Source: Rhizobium sp. Root708 (GTDB lineage: Bacteria; Pseudomonadota; Alphaproteobacteria; Rhizobiales; Rhizobiaceae). Taken from it: a stretch of 64,000 nucleotides of DNA. The stretch covers positions 88,787 to 152,786 of the forward strand of contig NZ_LMHV01000006.1 in the NCBI RefSeq assembly GCF_001429725.1, given 5' to 3'. The translations under genes and the position numbers were made by a program. The notes under the pieces are model-generated. The model did no database searches, was not told the DNA's origin, and saw only the letters and a program-made list of their open reading frames with translations. This document shows positions 39,266 through 48,322 of this stretch, piece after piece (position 1 is the first letter of the stretch; every line of letters begins with the position of its first letter).

Positions 39266-39955
39266 TCAGCGACGCAGCGGCACCTGCGCCTCCAGGAAGC
39301 GAAAGGCGCGCGCGATAATGGCGGTGATGATGAGATAAAATGCGGTCACGACGATCAGCGGCTCGTAGACGAGCAGCGTATCCTGGCGAACCTTGGTAGC
39401 GACAGCGTAGAGGTCCATGACCGTGACGGTGAAGGCCAGGGGCGTTGCCTTCAGCTGCATGACGATTTCGCCGCCGATCGTCGGCAACGCGATACGAATG
39501 GCACGCGGCAACCAAATTCGCCGCGTCAGGGTAAGCGGCCGCATGCCGAACGCGCGTCCTGCCTCCAGTTCGCCCTTCGGGACGGCGAGCAAGGCGCCAC
39601 GCAGCACTTCCGCCTCGTAAGCCGCGTAGTTCAGGGTGAAGCTGAGGGCCGCGAAGAAAAAGCCTTCCCGCAGGATCGGCCACAGCAGGCTCTGCCGGAT
39701 GCCGGGGATCATCGGCAGAAGCGAACCGACGCCGTAGTAGAGCAACCATAGTTGTATCAGCAGCGGCGTGCCGCGAAAGAAGGTGCAGTAGCCGCGGGCG
39801 AGGGATCGCGAGACAGGCCCGCCGCTGATCTGGGCGAAGGCAAGGCCGATTGCGATAACGAAGCCGAAGGTGACGGATATCACCAGCAAAGCCAGTGTCT
39901 GCCAGGCGCCAGTCAGCAGGAGCGGCCAATATGCGCTTATCCACGAGAAGGTCAT
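39266..39955 (-). CDS. Polar amino-acid ABC transporter permease (second)
   Basis: A 229-residue HisM/HisQ-like permease. The signature loop near residues 115-155 includes YEAEVLRGALLAVPKGELEA, then GRAFGM. Four to five membrane helices are visible. It pairs with the permease encoded 9 bases upstream and ends 60 bases before the methyltransferase gene. Confidence 0.92.
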   Translation of the reverse strand: MTFSWISAYWPLLLTGAWQTLALLVISVTFGFVIAIGLAFAQISGGPVSRSLARGYCTFFRGTPLLIQLWLLYYGVGSLLPMIPGIRQSLLWPILREGFFFAALSFTLNYAAYEAEVLRGALLAVPKGELEAGRAFGMRPLTLTRRIWLPRAIRIALPTIGGEIVMQLKATPLAFTVTVMDLYAVATKVRQDTLLVYEPLIVVTAFYLIITAIIARAFRFLEAQVPLRR

Positions 39956-39964
39956 ATCATCTCC

Positions 39965-40690
39965 TCAGGCAAGCTTCGGTTGGCCGCGGCGCACGCGATG
40001 CTCGATCGCCTTGAAGATGGCGTTCGAAACGAGCGTGATCGCGAGATAGAGCATGGCGGATGCGAGGAAAAAAACGAAGTAGTGCTTGGTGCTGGCGCCA
40101 GCGAGCCTCGTCGCGAGAGCTAGCTCCTGATAGCCGACGACGGCCACCAGGGCGCTGTCCTTGGTGATCGACATCCATAGATTGGCTAGGCCCGGCAACG
40201 CGTTCGGTAGCAGGGCCGGAAGGATAATGCGGCGGAAGCGCAAACGCGGACCCATTCCGAACGCTTTCGCAGCCTCGATCTGGCCAACGGGAATGGCGAG
40301 GATTGCCCCGCGCAAAACCTCCGTCATGTAGGCGCCTTGAACGAAGCCTAGAACGGCGATAGCAACGGCAAAGCCGTTCAGCTCGAAAGCCGGCAGGTTG
40401 AGCATCGCGAAGACGCGGTTGAGACCGTCCATTCCGGCGTAGTAAAGCCCGACGATCAGGATCAATTCCGGAACCGCACGGATGGTTGTAGTATAAAGCT
40501 CCAGCAAGAGACGGAGCGGCTTGATGCCGGACAGCTTCCCAAGCGCTCCGCCGGTGCCGAGGGCAAGTCCGATCAGGAAGGCGCCACCTGAGATGGCGAG
40601 CGTCGAGGCGGCTCCGCTCAACAGCACCCCGCCCCATCCAGGCGGATAGGGGGAGAGCAGGTCGAGAATGCCTTGTGGGGAAGCCGCCAT
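39965..40690 (-). CDS. Polar amino-acid ABC transporter permease (first)
   Basis: A 241-residue HisQ-type permease. It has the same coupling loop, YMTEVLRGAILAIPVGQIEA, followed by AKAFGMGPRLRFRRIILP. It lies between the binding-protein gene (12-base gap) and the second permease, as in His/Lys/Arg importers. Confidence 0.92.
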   Translation of the reverse strand: MAASPQGILDLLSPYPPGWGGVLLSGAASTLAISGGAFLIGLALGTGGALGKLSGIKPLRLLLELYTTTIRAVPELILIVGLYYAGMDGLNRVFAMLNLPAFELNGFAVAIAVLGFVQGAYMTEVLRGAILAIPVGQIEAAKAFGMGPRLRFRRIILPALLPNALPGLANLWMSITKDSALVAVVGYQELALATRLAGASTKHYFVFFLASAMLYLAITLVSNAIFKAIEHRVRRGQPKLA

Positions 40691-40702
40691 CGATCCGATC
40701 GC

Positions 40703-41476
40703 TTAGTTGGCGCCGTAGATGTCGAAATCGAAGTACTTCTTGGTGATTTCGTCGTATTTGCCGTTGGCGCGAACGGCTGCAATTGCGGCGTTGAGCTTCG
40801 TCTTGAGGTCGGTGTCTTCCTTGCGCAGACCGCCGGCAACGCCGGCTCCGAGAACGTCCTTGTCGTCGACGACATCACCCATCTTCGCGCAGCAATCCAT
40901 ACCGGCTTCGCTCTTCAGGAAAGCGTCGAGCGCCAGCGAATCTCCAAAGACGTAGTCGACGCGACCAGCCAGGAGATCCTGGAACGCCTCGTCGAGTGTC
41001 TGATAGGTCTTTTCGTCGGCGATGTTGGCGAAGTACTTCTTGTAGTATTCCGATTGAACGGTCGATACCTGGATGCCGATCGTCTTGCCCTTCACGTCGT
41101 CAGCCGTGGCGCCTTGCTTCTGGTCCTTGGGGCCGATCAGCGTGCTTGGAGTGTTGTAGTACTTGTCGGTGAAATCGATGACCTTCGAGCGCTCCGAGGT
41201 GTTGGCCATCGAAGACCAGATCACATCGAATTTCTTGCTCTGAAGTGCCGGAATAAGGCCATCCCAGGAGAGTTCGACGACCGAGCATTCTTCTTTCATC
41301 TGCTCGCAAACGGCGTTCATCATGTCGATTTCCCAGCCCTGCCATTTGCCGGAAGCATCCTTCGCGAAGAATGGCGGGTAGGACTCGTTCATGATGCCGA
41401 AACGAACCTCGGCCTGTGCCGTCAGGGAAGAGAGGGTCAGTCCAAACCCGGCAAGCAAAATCGAAAACAATCTCAT
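40703..41476 (-). CDS. Polar amino-acid ABC transporter binding protein
   Basis: A 257-residue family 3 solute-binding protein. The signal peptide MRLFSILLAGFGLTLSSLTA precedes QAEVRFGIMNESYPPF. WQGWEIDMMNAVCEQM, DGLIPALQSKKFDVIWSSM and IGIQVSTVQSEYY are typical of LAO/HisJ-like proteins. Two cysteines occur side by side (GMDCCAKMG). Ligand unknown; methionine-related compounds are suggested by the operon. Confidence 0.92.
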   Translation of the reverse strand: MRLFSILLAGFGLTLSSLTAQAEVRFGIMNESYPPFFAKDASGKWQGWEIDMMNAVCEQMKEECSVVELSWDGLIPALQSKKFDVIWSSMANTSERSKVIDFTDKYYNTPSTLIGPKDQKQGATADDVKGKTIGIQVSTVQSEYYKKYFANIADEKTYQTLDEAFQDLLAGRVDYVFGDSLALDAFLKSEAGMDCCAKMGDVVDDKDVLGAGVAGGLRKEDTDLKTKLNAAIAAVRANGKYDEITKKYFDFDIYGAN

Positions 41477-41519
41477 AGAAAGAATTCTCCTGGCAAAGTT
41501 GTGTGTGAATGGATGATGG

Positions 41520-42299
41520 TCAGGAATGAACCGTTCGCGTGAATTCCCGGCAGCGGGAGCTCAGCGGCGCGTCAAAGATCTGTTGCGGAGGGCCTTCCTC
41601 CTCGATACGCCCTTCATGTAGGAAGAGGACATGGTTTGAGACATCGCGAGCAAAGCGCATTTCGTGCGTGACCAGCAGCATGGTCCTGCCCTCATCGGCG
41701 AGGTCGCGGATAACCTTGAGCACCTCACCAACGAGCTCGGGATCAAGGGCCGACGTCGGCTCGTCGAAGAGCATGACCGCCGGGTCGATGCATAGAGCGC
41801 GGGCAATTGCTGTTCTCTGCTGTTGGCCACCGGAAAGAAAAGCCGGATAAGCATCGCGCTTGTCGTAAAGGCCGACCTTGCTGAGCAGCGCATCCGCTTT
41901 CTCGGTCGCCTCGCGGCGGGAGATGCCCAGAACATGCACCGGCGCTTCGATGACGTTTTCGAGAACGGTCATATGGGCCCATAGATTGAAGCTCTGGAAG
42001 ACCATGCCCAGCCCGCTTCGAATCCGCTCAACCTGCCGCCAGCTCTTGGGCTGCATCTGTCCCTGGCGCGATCGCCTCAGGGCAACTTCCTCGCCATTCA
42101 CGATGACGCGGCCGCGATCGGGCATTTCAAGCAGGTTTATGCATCGCAAGAACGTGCTTTTGCCCGAGCCAGACGAGCCGATGATGGAAATCACGTCGCC
42201 TTGGTTGGCTGTGGTTGAAACGCCCTTGAGGACTTGGTGTGACCCAAAGCTCTTGTGGAGTTCTTCCACGTGAAGCGCTTGGGAAGACAGCTCTGTCAT
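41520..42299 (-). CDS. Polar amino-acid ABC transporter ATPase
   Basis: A 259-residue ATPase of the HisP/GlnQ class. Walker A is GSSGSGKSTFLRC, the Q-loop MVFQSFNLWAHMT, the signature [15 protein letters not shown], Walker B VMLFDEPTSALDPEL and the switch LLVTHEMRFA. First gene of the operon, divergent from an Lrp-type regulator across 170 bases. Confidence 0.94.
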   Translation of the reverse strand: MTELSSQALHVEELHKSFGSHQVLKGVSTTANQGDVISIIGSSGSGKSTFLRCINLLEMPDRGRVIVNGEEVALRRSRQGQMQPKSWRQVERIRSGLGMVFQSFNLWAHMTVLENVIEAPVHVLGISRREATEKADALLSKVGLYDKRDAYPAFLSGGQQQRTAIARALCIDPAVMLFDEPTSALDPELVGEVLKVIRDLADEGRTMLLVTHEMRFARDVSNHVLFLHEGRIEEEGPPQQIFDAPLSSRCREFTRTVHS

Positions 42300-42469
42300 A
42301 CATAGTTCCGTTAAATAGAATTCGCGGAGAATATCGCGTGCCTACGCTGATTTTGCGCGCATTTTTCGGCCAATTTGCGTATAAAATGCAAAAATGTGTT
42401 CTGCATGCATGTTTTGTGTGAGAACGAAGATGTCGTCGGCTTATGCCGGTCGTTACCAAGAGGATGGGA

Positions 42470-42955
42470 ATGGAAAGCCTGGATCGTTTTGATCGCGATA
42501 TTCTCGACATCGTGCAGCGCAATTGCCAGCTCACGGCCGAAGCGATCGCCGAAGAGGTGGGGCTGTCGACGTCAGCTGTTCAGCGGCGTCTGAAACGCCT
42601 GCGCGAAGACGGTGTCATAAAGGCGGAAATTGCCGTCGTGGACCGGAAGTCAACGGGGACACCGATGGTGTTCATCGTTGGCATGGAGATCGAGCGCGAC
42701 AATTACGACGCGCTCGCCAAATTTCGTGCCTGGGCGGAAAAGCAGGAGCACATCCAGCAGGTCTACTATGTCACCGGCGCCGTCGATCTTATCGCGATCG
42801 TAACCGCGCGGGATGTCGAGCACTATGACGATATCGCCGCGATGATCATGGCGGAGAACCCTCAAATTCGACGGATGCACACCAACGTGGTGCTGCGAGA
42901 TGTGAAGCTCGGGCTTTTCGTTCCATTGGCTGATGGTGGCAATACGGATCGGTAA
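42470..42955 (+). CDS. Lrp/AsnC-family transcriptional regulator
   Basis: A 161-residue regulator from MESLDRFDRDILDIVQRNCQ. The AsnC helix-turn-helix is VGLSTSAVQRRLKRLREDGV. The RAM effector domain follows (residues 70-150). AAGAGG lies 6 bases before the ATG at 42470, which favours it over upstream ATGs. Divergent from the amino-acid importer, so it probably senses the imported amino acid. Confidence 0.9.
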   Translation: MESLDRFDRDILDIVQRNCQLTAEAIAEEVGLSTSAVQRRLKRLREDGVIKAEIAVVDRKSTGTPMVFIVGMEIERDNYDALAKFRAWAEKQEHIQQVYYVTGAVDLIAIVTARDVEHYDDIAAMIMAENPQIRRMHTNVVLRDVKLGLFVPLADGGNTDR

Positions 42956-43037
42956 GGGATCGAAGCTGCGGAACACTTTCGAACGAGCCGTCTGCCCGGG
43001 AGGTTGTGCCAACCTTGGCCGAAGACGCCGCTTTCGC

Positions 43038-43133
43038 CTAGCCGTGACGGTTCATGTCACTTACCACCCAGCGAAAGAACACAAACGCGCTCACAGCAAT
43101 CCAGAACAGCGGCGAAATATTATCGAGCATCAT
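43038..43133 (-). CDS. 31-residue single-span membrane protein
   Basis: The product starts MMLDNISPLFWIAVSAFVFF and ends in RWVVSDMNRHG. Most of the chain is one hydrophobic helix with a basic tail. AGGAG lies 6 bases before the ATG at 43133. Small enough to be missed by gene callers. Function unknown; it follows the Lrp gene convergently. Confidence 0.55.
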   Translation of the reverse strand: MMLDNISPLFWIAVSAFVFFRWVVSDMNRHG

Positions 43134-43368
43134 GCTCATCTCCTATCGAAAATCCGACACTGTCCAGAAAACACACGAGCGTTTTCCAGGTTGTTAAAAC
43201 CAGCGTCCCGATGTTTCAAAACAAGAAAGACGATAAACGGTGAGTTAAACGGCCGATTTGATTGGCGGATGACGCCTACTACTGATCGGGCCGCTGCGAT
43301 TTCTTCTCCGCAACTCAGAGTTTGAGCATCCGCGATCCGAGTAGGTGCGCTGATGGTTGTACCCGCGA

Positions 43369-44559
43369 TCAACCAATCCAGGCGAAGACGTCGGTCGGTC
43401 TTCCGACGCCCTTGAGCGAGAACGTGCCCACGGGCCGGAAGCCATCTGATGCCTGGGCGGCGAAGACGGCGGAGGCCAGAAGGCTATGCCCGACGGTATC
43501 GGCAAGGGTCTCGATCCGGGCCGCTTCGTTGACGGCACTGCCGATCGCCGTAAAGTCGAGGCGACGGGAGGCGCCGACATTGCCGTAGAAGACCTCGCCC
43601 ACATGCAGGGCGATGTCGATCTCTATCGCAGGGTCTCCGCGTTCGATACGGTTTTGGTTGAGTTCTTCGGTCGCCCGCATCCCACTCTTTGCGGCAGCCA
43701 ATGCTCGCCCGCAGGCGTCCGCTACGTCAGCGGTATCGACTGGGAAGATCGCAAGGACGCTATCGCCCATGAACTTCAAAACCTCTCCGCCATGCGCTTC
43801 CACTGGATTGACGATGGCCTCGAGGCTCTCGTTCAGCCATGAAACGATCGTTCCGGGCGGCCATGCCTCATTGAGCGAGGTGAAGCTCTTCAAATCCGCA
43901 AACAGGATGGCCGAGTAGATCGCATCGCCGCCGCCGCGTCGTGTCTCGCCGCTCAAGATGCGTCCGCTTGTCCGTGTGCCAGTGTAGACGGCGAGCGTGT
44001 CGATGGCGACACGCATGGCGGCGATCCGACTGCAGACGAGCCCTAACGCGGGCGTGATCCTGTCGATCGCCACAAGCTGCTCGGTCGTAAAGCCATCCGC
44101 GCCATCGACGGCAAATGAAATGCCGACACCCTGAAGTGCAGTCTCACCCGGAAAGGGGACGAGCTTCATGAGGTAATCGGTTGCACCTAGGCTCGCCAGT
44201 TCATCGAACAGTGGAAAGGATGGCGTGCCGGTGGATTCCGGCAGCCGCCAGCGACCATGCAGCAAGCTGTTGGACAGGAGATAGAATATCGGTGATCGCT
44301 CGAACATGTCTTGTCCCGCTTCGCCATGCCCCTGTACTTCGGTCGACAGGGCGGTGTCCCGCAACCATACGACCGCGAAGCCCCGCTGCATCGGATCGAT
44401 CGACGGCATGGCGATCGACACGCGCACCAGGGGATAGCCCAGCGCGAGAAGCTTCTCGACAAGCCTTTCAAGGATAGCGTCGATGCCATTGACGGATAGT
44501 CCCTCGGCGATCAGCCAGTCGATCAAACCGTCGGTTTCGCCGTACTCCCTGCCCGTCAT
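43369..44559 (-). CDS. Class III adenylate/guanylate cyclase
   Basis: A 396-residue soluble protein. The C-terminal cyclase domain (residues 210-390) has the metal Asp in ILFADLKSFTSLNE, GGEVLKFMGDSVLAIFP (substrate Lys and second metal Asp), and RLDFTAIGSAVNEAARIE with the transition-state Asn and Arg. The N-terminal 200 residues form a sensor-like region common in rhizobial cyclases. Lys and Asp in the substrate positions favour cAMP. Divergent from a LuxR-type regulator; a channel with a cyclic-nucleotide domain is encoded 6 kb away. Confidence 0.92.
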   Translation of the reverse strand: MTGREYGETDGLIDWLIAEGLSVNGIDAILERLVEKLLALGYPLVRVSIAMPSIDPMQRGFAVVWLRDTALSTEVQGHGEAGQDMFERSPIFYLLSNSLLHGRWRLPESTGTPSFPLFDELASLGATDYLMKLVPFPGETALQGVGISFAVDGADGFTTEQLVAIDRITPALGLVCSRIAAMRVAIDTLAVYTGTRTSGRILSGETRRGGGDAIYSAILFADLKSFTSLNEAWPPGTIVSWLNESLEAIVNPVEAHGGEVLKFMGDSVLAIFPVDTADVADACGRALAAAKSGMRATEELNQNRIERGDPAIEIDIALHVGEVFYGNVGASRRLDFTAIGSAVNEAARIETLADTVGHSLLASAVFAAQASDGFRPVGTFSLKGVGRPTDVFAWIG

Positions 44560-44932
44560 CCTTCACTCCTTCATTCTCTGGGGACTCGAGAACGCGGTAG
44601 CAAGCATATTCCCGCGTCGGAACTGGTCGCAAGCCCACTTGGTAACGCCCCAACATCTGGAGTTCCGATTTCCAACCGGCTCCAGAGTGGACCGACCTAG
44701 CATGTCTCGTTTGCGACGCTCAGATGTCGCGACAGAGAACGCTGATGCAACCTGACGAGGAGTATATGCGAGGTGTCTTATGAAATAACCCTGAGCAGGG
44801 TGGAAGCAAGTCCTTGTCGCTCAGGGGATGGACTGAAGCAACTCTCCGGCCGAACTGGATTTTATAATCATGAGTTGCTAATATTCAGAAGTATTGGCTG
44901 TCGTTGCTTCAAGCGTCTGGGGCGTGATGCAT
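44560..44932. other. Divergent region between cyclase and LuxR-type genes
   Basis: 373 bases with no convincing gene. It should hold the promoters of both genes; no clear operator palindrome was recognised. Confidence 0.4.
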
Positions 44933-46048
44933 ATGGACTCGCATTCCATCATCAGTCAAATCTACGAGGCGTCGACAAACGAACTCGACTGGGTTTCGTT
45001 GCGCAAGACCCTATTCGAATATTTGGATGCTGAAGCCGGCACATTTCGTTTTCGGGATGCCGATGGCCGATCGACGAACGTCTTTCAGACGTCCGAGCTG
45101 GGCGAAGATCCGTACAGCAATTATTATCTGCAGATCGATCCAATCCGGTCGGCAATATCGAAGTTGGAGCCGGCTGTCGCTGGCGCAGAAACCGTTGTAT
45201 TCGTCGATGAGGTGGTCGATGCCAATCTCTATCGTCGCTCCGAGTTCTACCAGGATTTCGCTCGGCTGAATGGTCGGGAGCATATGCTGATCGGGCTGAT
45301 CGGCGACAGCGATCACACGATCATGAGTTTCTTTCGGGAAGGAAGAGCTTTCGGAACGAACGAGCGCAGGGCGCTCGCGCATCTTCTGCCGCATGTGAGA
45401 CGTGGATTGCAGCTGCGCCGCAAGATGTATCGATCCGAGCTTCAATCCCGCCTGACTTACGCGGCCTTTGAAGCGTTGCCCGGAAATGCGCTTGTGGTCG
45501 ACGGGAACTGCAACGTGCTGTTCGCAAACGCCTCGGCCATGAAGTTCCTCGCATGCCGCGGCCTGCCGATATCAATGTCACGAATGTCATCTGGGGTTGG
45601 CACGCGTCTGGTCGTCGAAAGAGGCGAGGGATCGCGCTTTCGGCAGATCGTTCAGAACGCCGCGCAAGGCGGAAGCGGCGGCGCCATGAGGATTGAGTTC
45701 GACGCACCGGAACGCGATCGCATCGGGCAGCTGGCGGTCTTCGCATCGCCGCTTCCGGCACAAGAATCGCCTGTCGGCACACCCGTTCTCATTCTGATCA
45801 ACGACCTCTCGCAACCGCGTTCGGCGCCTCCGTGTGTCTTCAGCGAACTGTTCGGCTTGAGTGCCGCGGAAGGCGCCGTCGCCGCCGCTCTGCTCGGCGG
45901 ACAGACGGCTGAGGTGGTTGCCCGGGATCGCGACGTCTCGCTGGACACCGTGCGCACGCAGATCCGTACGGTGCTGCGCAAGACCGATGCCGCCAACCTC
46001 CGTGATTTCGAACGCATTGGCGCTCTTTTGGGAGCCTTCGCTCACTAG
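44933..46048 (+). CDS. LuxR-family regulator with sensor domain
   Basis: A protein of about 371 residues. The C-terminal LuxR helix-turn-helix reads FGLSAAEGAVAAALLGGQTA, then VSLDTVRTQIRTVLRKT. The N-terminal 300 residues form PAS-like sensory regions (LPGNALVVDGNCNVLFANAS). It lacks the acyl-homoserine-lactone pocket signature. Start uncertain: MDSHSIISQIYE at 44933 is chosen; TTG at 44894 and ATG at 44927 are alternatives. Divergent from the cyclase gene. Confidence 0.85.
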   Translation: MDSHSIISQIYEASTNELDWVSLRKTLFEYLDAEAGTFRFRDADGRSTNVFQTSELGEDPYSNYYLQIDPIRSAISKLEPAVAGAETVVFVDEVVDANLYRRSEFYQDFARLNGREHMLIGLIGDSDHTIMSFFREGRAFGTNERRALAHLLPHVRRGLQLRRKMYRSELQSRLTYAAFEALPGNALVVDGNCNVLFANASAMKFLACRGLPISMSRMSSGVGTRLVVERGEGSRFRQIVQNAAQGGSGGAMRIEFDAPERDRIGQLAVFASPLPAQESPVGTPVLILINDLSQPRSAPPCVFSELFGLSAAEGAVAAALLGGQTAEVVARDRDVSLDTVRTQIRTVLRKTDAANLRDFERIGALLGAFAH

Positions 46049-46184
46049 GTCACGATCCCTACCCGCCATCACCAGTTCTGAGGATGCGCCCTCAAGCAGG
46101 TCGCCTTACGAAAACGTCCGACATCATCGATCCGGCAAAGTTCGCTGGATCCTCGACTGCAACGGTCGTTCTACGGAGGCGTTC

Positions 46185-46694
46185 ATGATTGCCCAGCTTG
46201 TCAGGATTATCCTCACCAACCTTCCGGCCTTTCTTTGTATCGCCGCCATCGTGTGTCCGATTTTCCTGCAGGGCGATCAGCCCTGGGCCCGTCGATACCT
46301 ATCTTTCGTCCTGTTGCTGGCTGTGGGAATCGACGGGTTGTGGGCGGGAATTTTCCACGTGTTTTTCCCGTCGATCGCATCCGCGCAGATCGGCTGACAA
46401 CAGAGCCCTTTCGAGTTTGAAGTCGGTATAGCCGACCTTGCACTTGGTCTGACAGCCGTACTCGCCTTCCGACGTAGCCTCGCCTTTCAAAGCGCGGTCG
46501 CGATCTACGCCATCATATTCTATAGCGGTGTCACCATCGGCCACTTGGTTCAGGCATTTCGAGCTGCCGACTATGCCGCAGACAATTTCGGGCTGTTGCT
46601 CGTCCTGACGATCGCGCTTGCGGTTCTGCTGTGGGCATTGCATTGGCGCTCGATCAACTCGGCTACACCCTGCCTTGCCGCGGTTTCTTTATGA
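46185..46694 (+). pseudogene. Multi-span membrane protein split by in-frame TGA
   Basis: GGAGG precedes MIAQLVRIILTNLPAFLCIA. The chain shows membrane helices to SIASAQIG and then meets TGA at 46395-46397 (codon 71). The same frame continues for 98 more codons with strong membrane character: QQSPFEFEVGIADLALGLTA, LAFQSAVAIYAIIFYSGVTI and LLLVLTIALAVLLWALHW. The sequence around the stop resembles families with IGW-SPF-FEVG (DUF6790-like), so TGA probably replaced TGG. The final TGA overlaps the next ATG. Pseudogene, readthrough gene or sequence error. Confidence 0.75.
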
Positions 46695-46918
46695 TCCTTC
46701 TCGTTCCGGCATCAAGCGCGATCTTGGACAGCGCTCGGCTGGCCAGGATCTTGGGATGGCAAAACGTCCAGACGCTTTCCCGCCTGATCGCCGGAGCGGT
46801 CTTCGCGCTCATCGGGATTCTTATGTCGCTGCGGATGAACACCGGCCTGATATTGCCGGCACTCGTCATCGCGCTTGGTGTTGCAACAATGGTGCGATCA
46901 GTCGCCAAAGTGCTTTGA
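46691..46918 (+). CDS. Small membrane protein, 75 residues
   Basis: Starts at ATG 46691, which overlaps the upstream TGA (ATGA). The product begins MILLVPASSAILDSARLARI and has two hydrophobic segments (LIAGAVFALIGILMSL and GLILPALVIALGVATMV). Coupling suggests that it works with the preceding membrane protein. No family name. Confidence 0.65.
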   Translation: MILLVPASSAILDSARLARILGWQNVQTLSRLIAGAVFALIGILMSLRMNTGLILPALVIALGVATMVRSVAKVL

Positions 46919-46954
46919 CGATCGCGCCTTGTCTTTTCGGGATGGCAGTCAGAT

Positions 46955-47323
46955 TCATTTGACCTCCGTGCAGGTCAATGTGGGCGCTGCGCTATCGCCT
47001 GCCGTAGTGTCATACAGGTTTGCCGAGGGACCTTTGGTCCACCAGACATATTTTCCCGCAGCATAGCGTGCGCCTGAACCTGAGAGCACCGAGACGAAGA
47101 TGGTCGGCTGCGGCTGGCTCGGCAAGGGAACGATCGCAAGGAAGTTCGGGTCGGCATTGACGTAGACGACGGCCAGACGACCGGCTGCGCCGCAGTCGTA
47201 ACTGACCCGCTTACGCTCGATCTTGTCTTTGCTTTGAAGCGGAACCGTGCCGTTCTCGGCGAGGGCCGGCAGGGCCATCAGCGACGAGAGGGTCAGGGAA
47301 ATCGCAGTGGCGATGCATTTCAT
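46955..47323 (-). CDS. MliC-family lysozyme inhibitor
   Basis: A 122-residue secreted protein. The signal peptide MKCIATAISLTLSSLMALPA precedes LAENG. The MliC pattern is visible: VSYDCGAAGRLAVVYVNAD, then SGSGARYAAGKYVWWTKGPS and the C-terminal LTCTEV, so two cysteines are placed to pair. MliC proteins block host c-type lysozyme in the periplasm. Convergent with the small membrane gene. Confidence 0.85.
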   Translation of the reverse strand: MKCIATAISLTLSSLMALPALAENGTVPLQSKDKIERKRVSYDCGAAGRLAVVYVNADPNFLAIVPLPSQPQPTIFVSVLSGSGARYAAGKYVWWTKGPSANLYDTTAGDSAAPTLTCTEVK

Positions 47324-47636
47324 TCTTCATCCTCCAATGATCAGACGTCGTTCCGTCGGGAGAAACGAAATAATCCGCTGTTGTCTCGCCGGCATACCCA
47401 GAAGTGGTGATGCGTAGCTCGATCGACATCGGGTATCCCCACGCCATCGATCGCAGAGGAAACGGGGCCGCGGTTGGCCTGGCTCACTCCTGTAGGCGAT
47501 AGGCCTATGGCGGCGCCGCACGCTCGTCGACCAGAACCGCATCAGATGATCTCGGCAGTCCGGTGACCTCTAATCGATCCCGACGCCAAGGTCCGGAGTA
47601 TCGCTCACTGCTTGATGAAAACCACAAGGAATGAAG
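47324..47636. other. Non-coding region between MliC and motif cluster
   Basis: About 310 bases. Holds the mliC promoter side (minus) and the promoter of the 47637 gene. No further gene or clear repeat is visible. Confidence 0.4.
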
Positions 47637-47954
47637 ATGAAAACGAAAGTAGTATTTATCGTCGGAATGGCTGCCCTTGCTGTTCCGTCGCTTGCCGCAT
47701 CGGCGCCCTTCGTGCCGGAAATCCACGAGCCTACCACTATCACCCTAGTTGCTGGCGGATGCGGGCCCTACGCATGGCGCGGCCCGTGGGGCGGTTGCCG
47801 AAGCACGCCCTATTTCGGTCGTTTGCCCAACGGCTACTATCAGGAACGCGCTGTCGCCAGCAACGGCTGCCCGACCGGCTATTGGCGCGGCCCTTGGGGC
47901 CATTGCCGCGACACGCCCTACCATGGCCGCCTGCCGAACGGCAGCTGGAAATAA
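47637..47954 (+). CDS. Secreted protein with two GPWG-CR repeats
   Basis: A 105-residue protein. AAGGA stands 6 bases before ATG 47637. A signal peptide (MKTKVVFIVGMAALAVPSLA) leads to a region with two copies of a cysteine motif: GCGPYAWRGPWGGCRSTPYF and GCPTGYWRGPWGHCRDTPYH, each followed by GRLPNG. The GCG-GPWGGCR core recalls the GCG_CRPN repeat proteins of rhizobia, of unknown role. The same motif ends the protein at 48323. Confidence 0.75.
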   Translation: MKTKVVFIVGMAALAVPSLAASAPFVPEIHEPTTITLVAGGCGPYAWRGPWGGCRSTPYFGRLPNGYYQERAVASNGCPTGYWRGPWGHCRDTPYHGRLPNGSWK

Positions 47955-48008
47955 GCCCCCAGTCTCCGCCCTCGACCACCATCCCTTATGTTGAAAAGGA
48001 AAGATGAA

Positions 48009-48284
48009 ATGTCCGAGTTCATAGTTTCTCGTCGAAATGTCCTCGCAACTGCGGGCGTCGCGCTTGCAGCAGGGTCGGTTGCCGCCATGGCGTCCTCGCC
48101 TGCCTTGGCCGAGCAAGGCAACATGGAAGCCGCTTTGCGGCAGCTTCAAAACGCACTCAACGCCCTGCATCGCGCGACGCCGAACAAGGGCGGCCACAAG
48201 GAGCGCGCAGCCGAGCTCGTGGAACAGGCGATGGCCGAAGTGCAGGCCGGTATCGACTATGCCGCCACTCACGGCGGCGGCTAA
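48009..48284 (+). CDS. Small Tat-exported helical protein
   Basis: A 91-residue protein. A twin-arginine signal (SRRNVLATAGVALAAGSVAA) ends at ALA. The mature 57 residues are amphipathic helix (MEAALRQLQNALNALHRATP, KGGHKERAAELVEQAM). The Tat route suggests folding or cofactor binding before export. It lies between the two GPWG-CR proteins, 54 bases after the first and 38 before the second. Confidence 0.7.
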   Translation: MSEFIVSRRNVLATAGVALAAGSVAAMASSPALAEQGNMEAALRQLQNALNALHRATPNKGGHKERAAELVEQAMAEVQAGIDYAATHGGG

Positions 48285-48322
48285 TCGCCTTCAAACCAAC
48301 CCCATCTGTAAGGATTTCGACA

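Noticed and set aside
42933..43325. 130-codon plus-strand frame after the Lrp gene
   Set aside because: Starts inside Lrp, has no ribosome site or domain, and conflicts with the better-supported 31-codon minus-strand gene.
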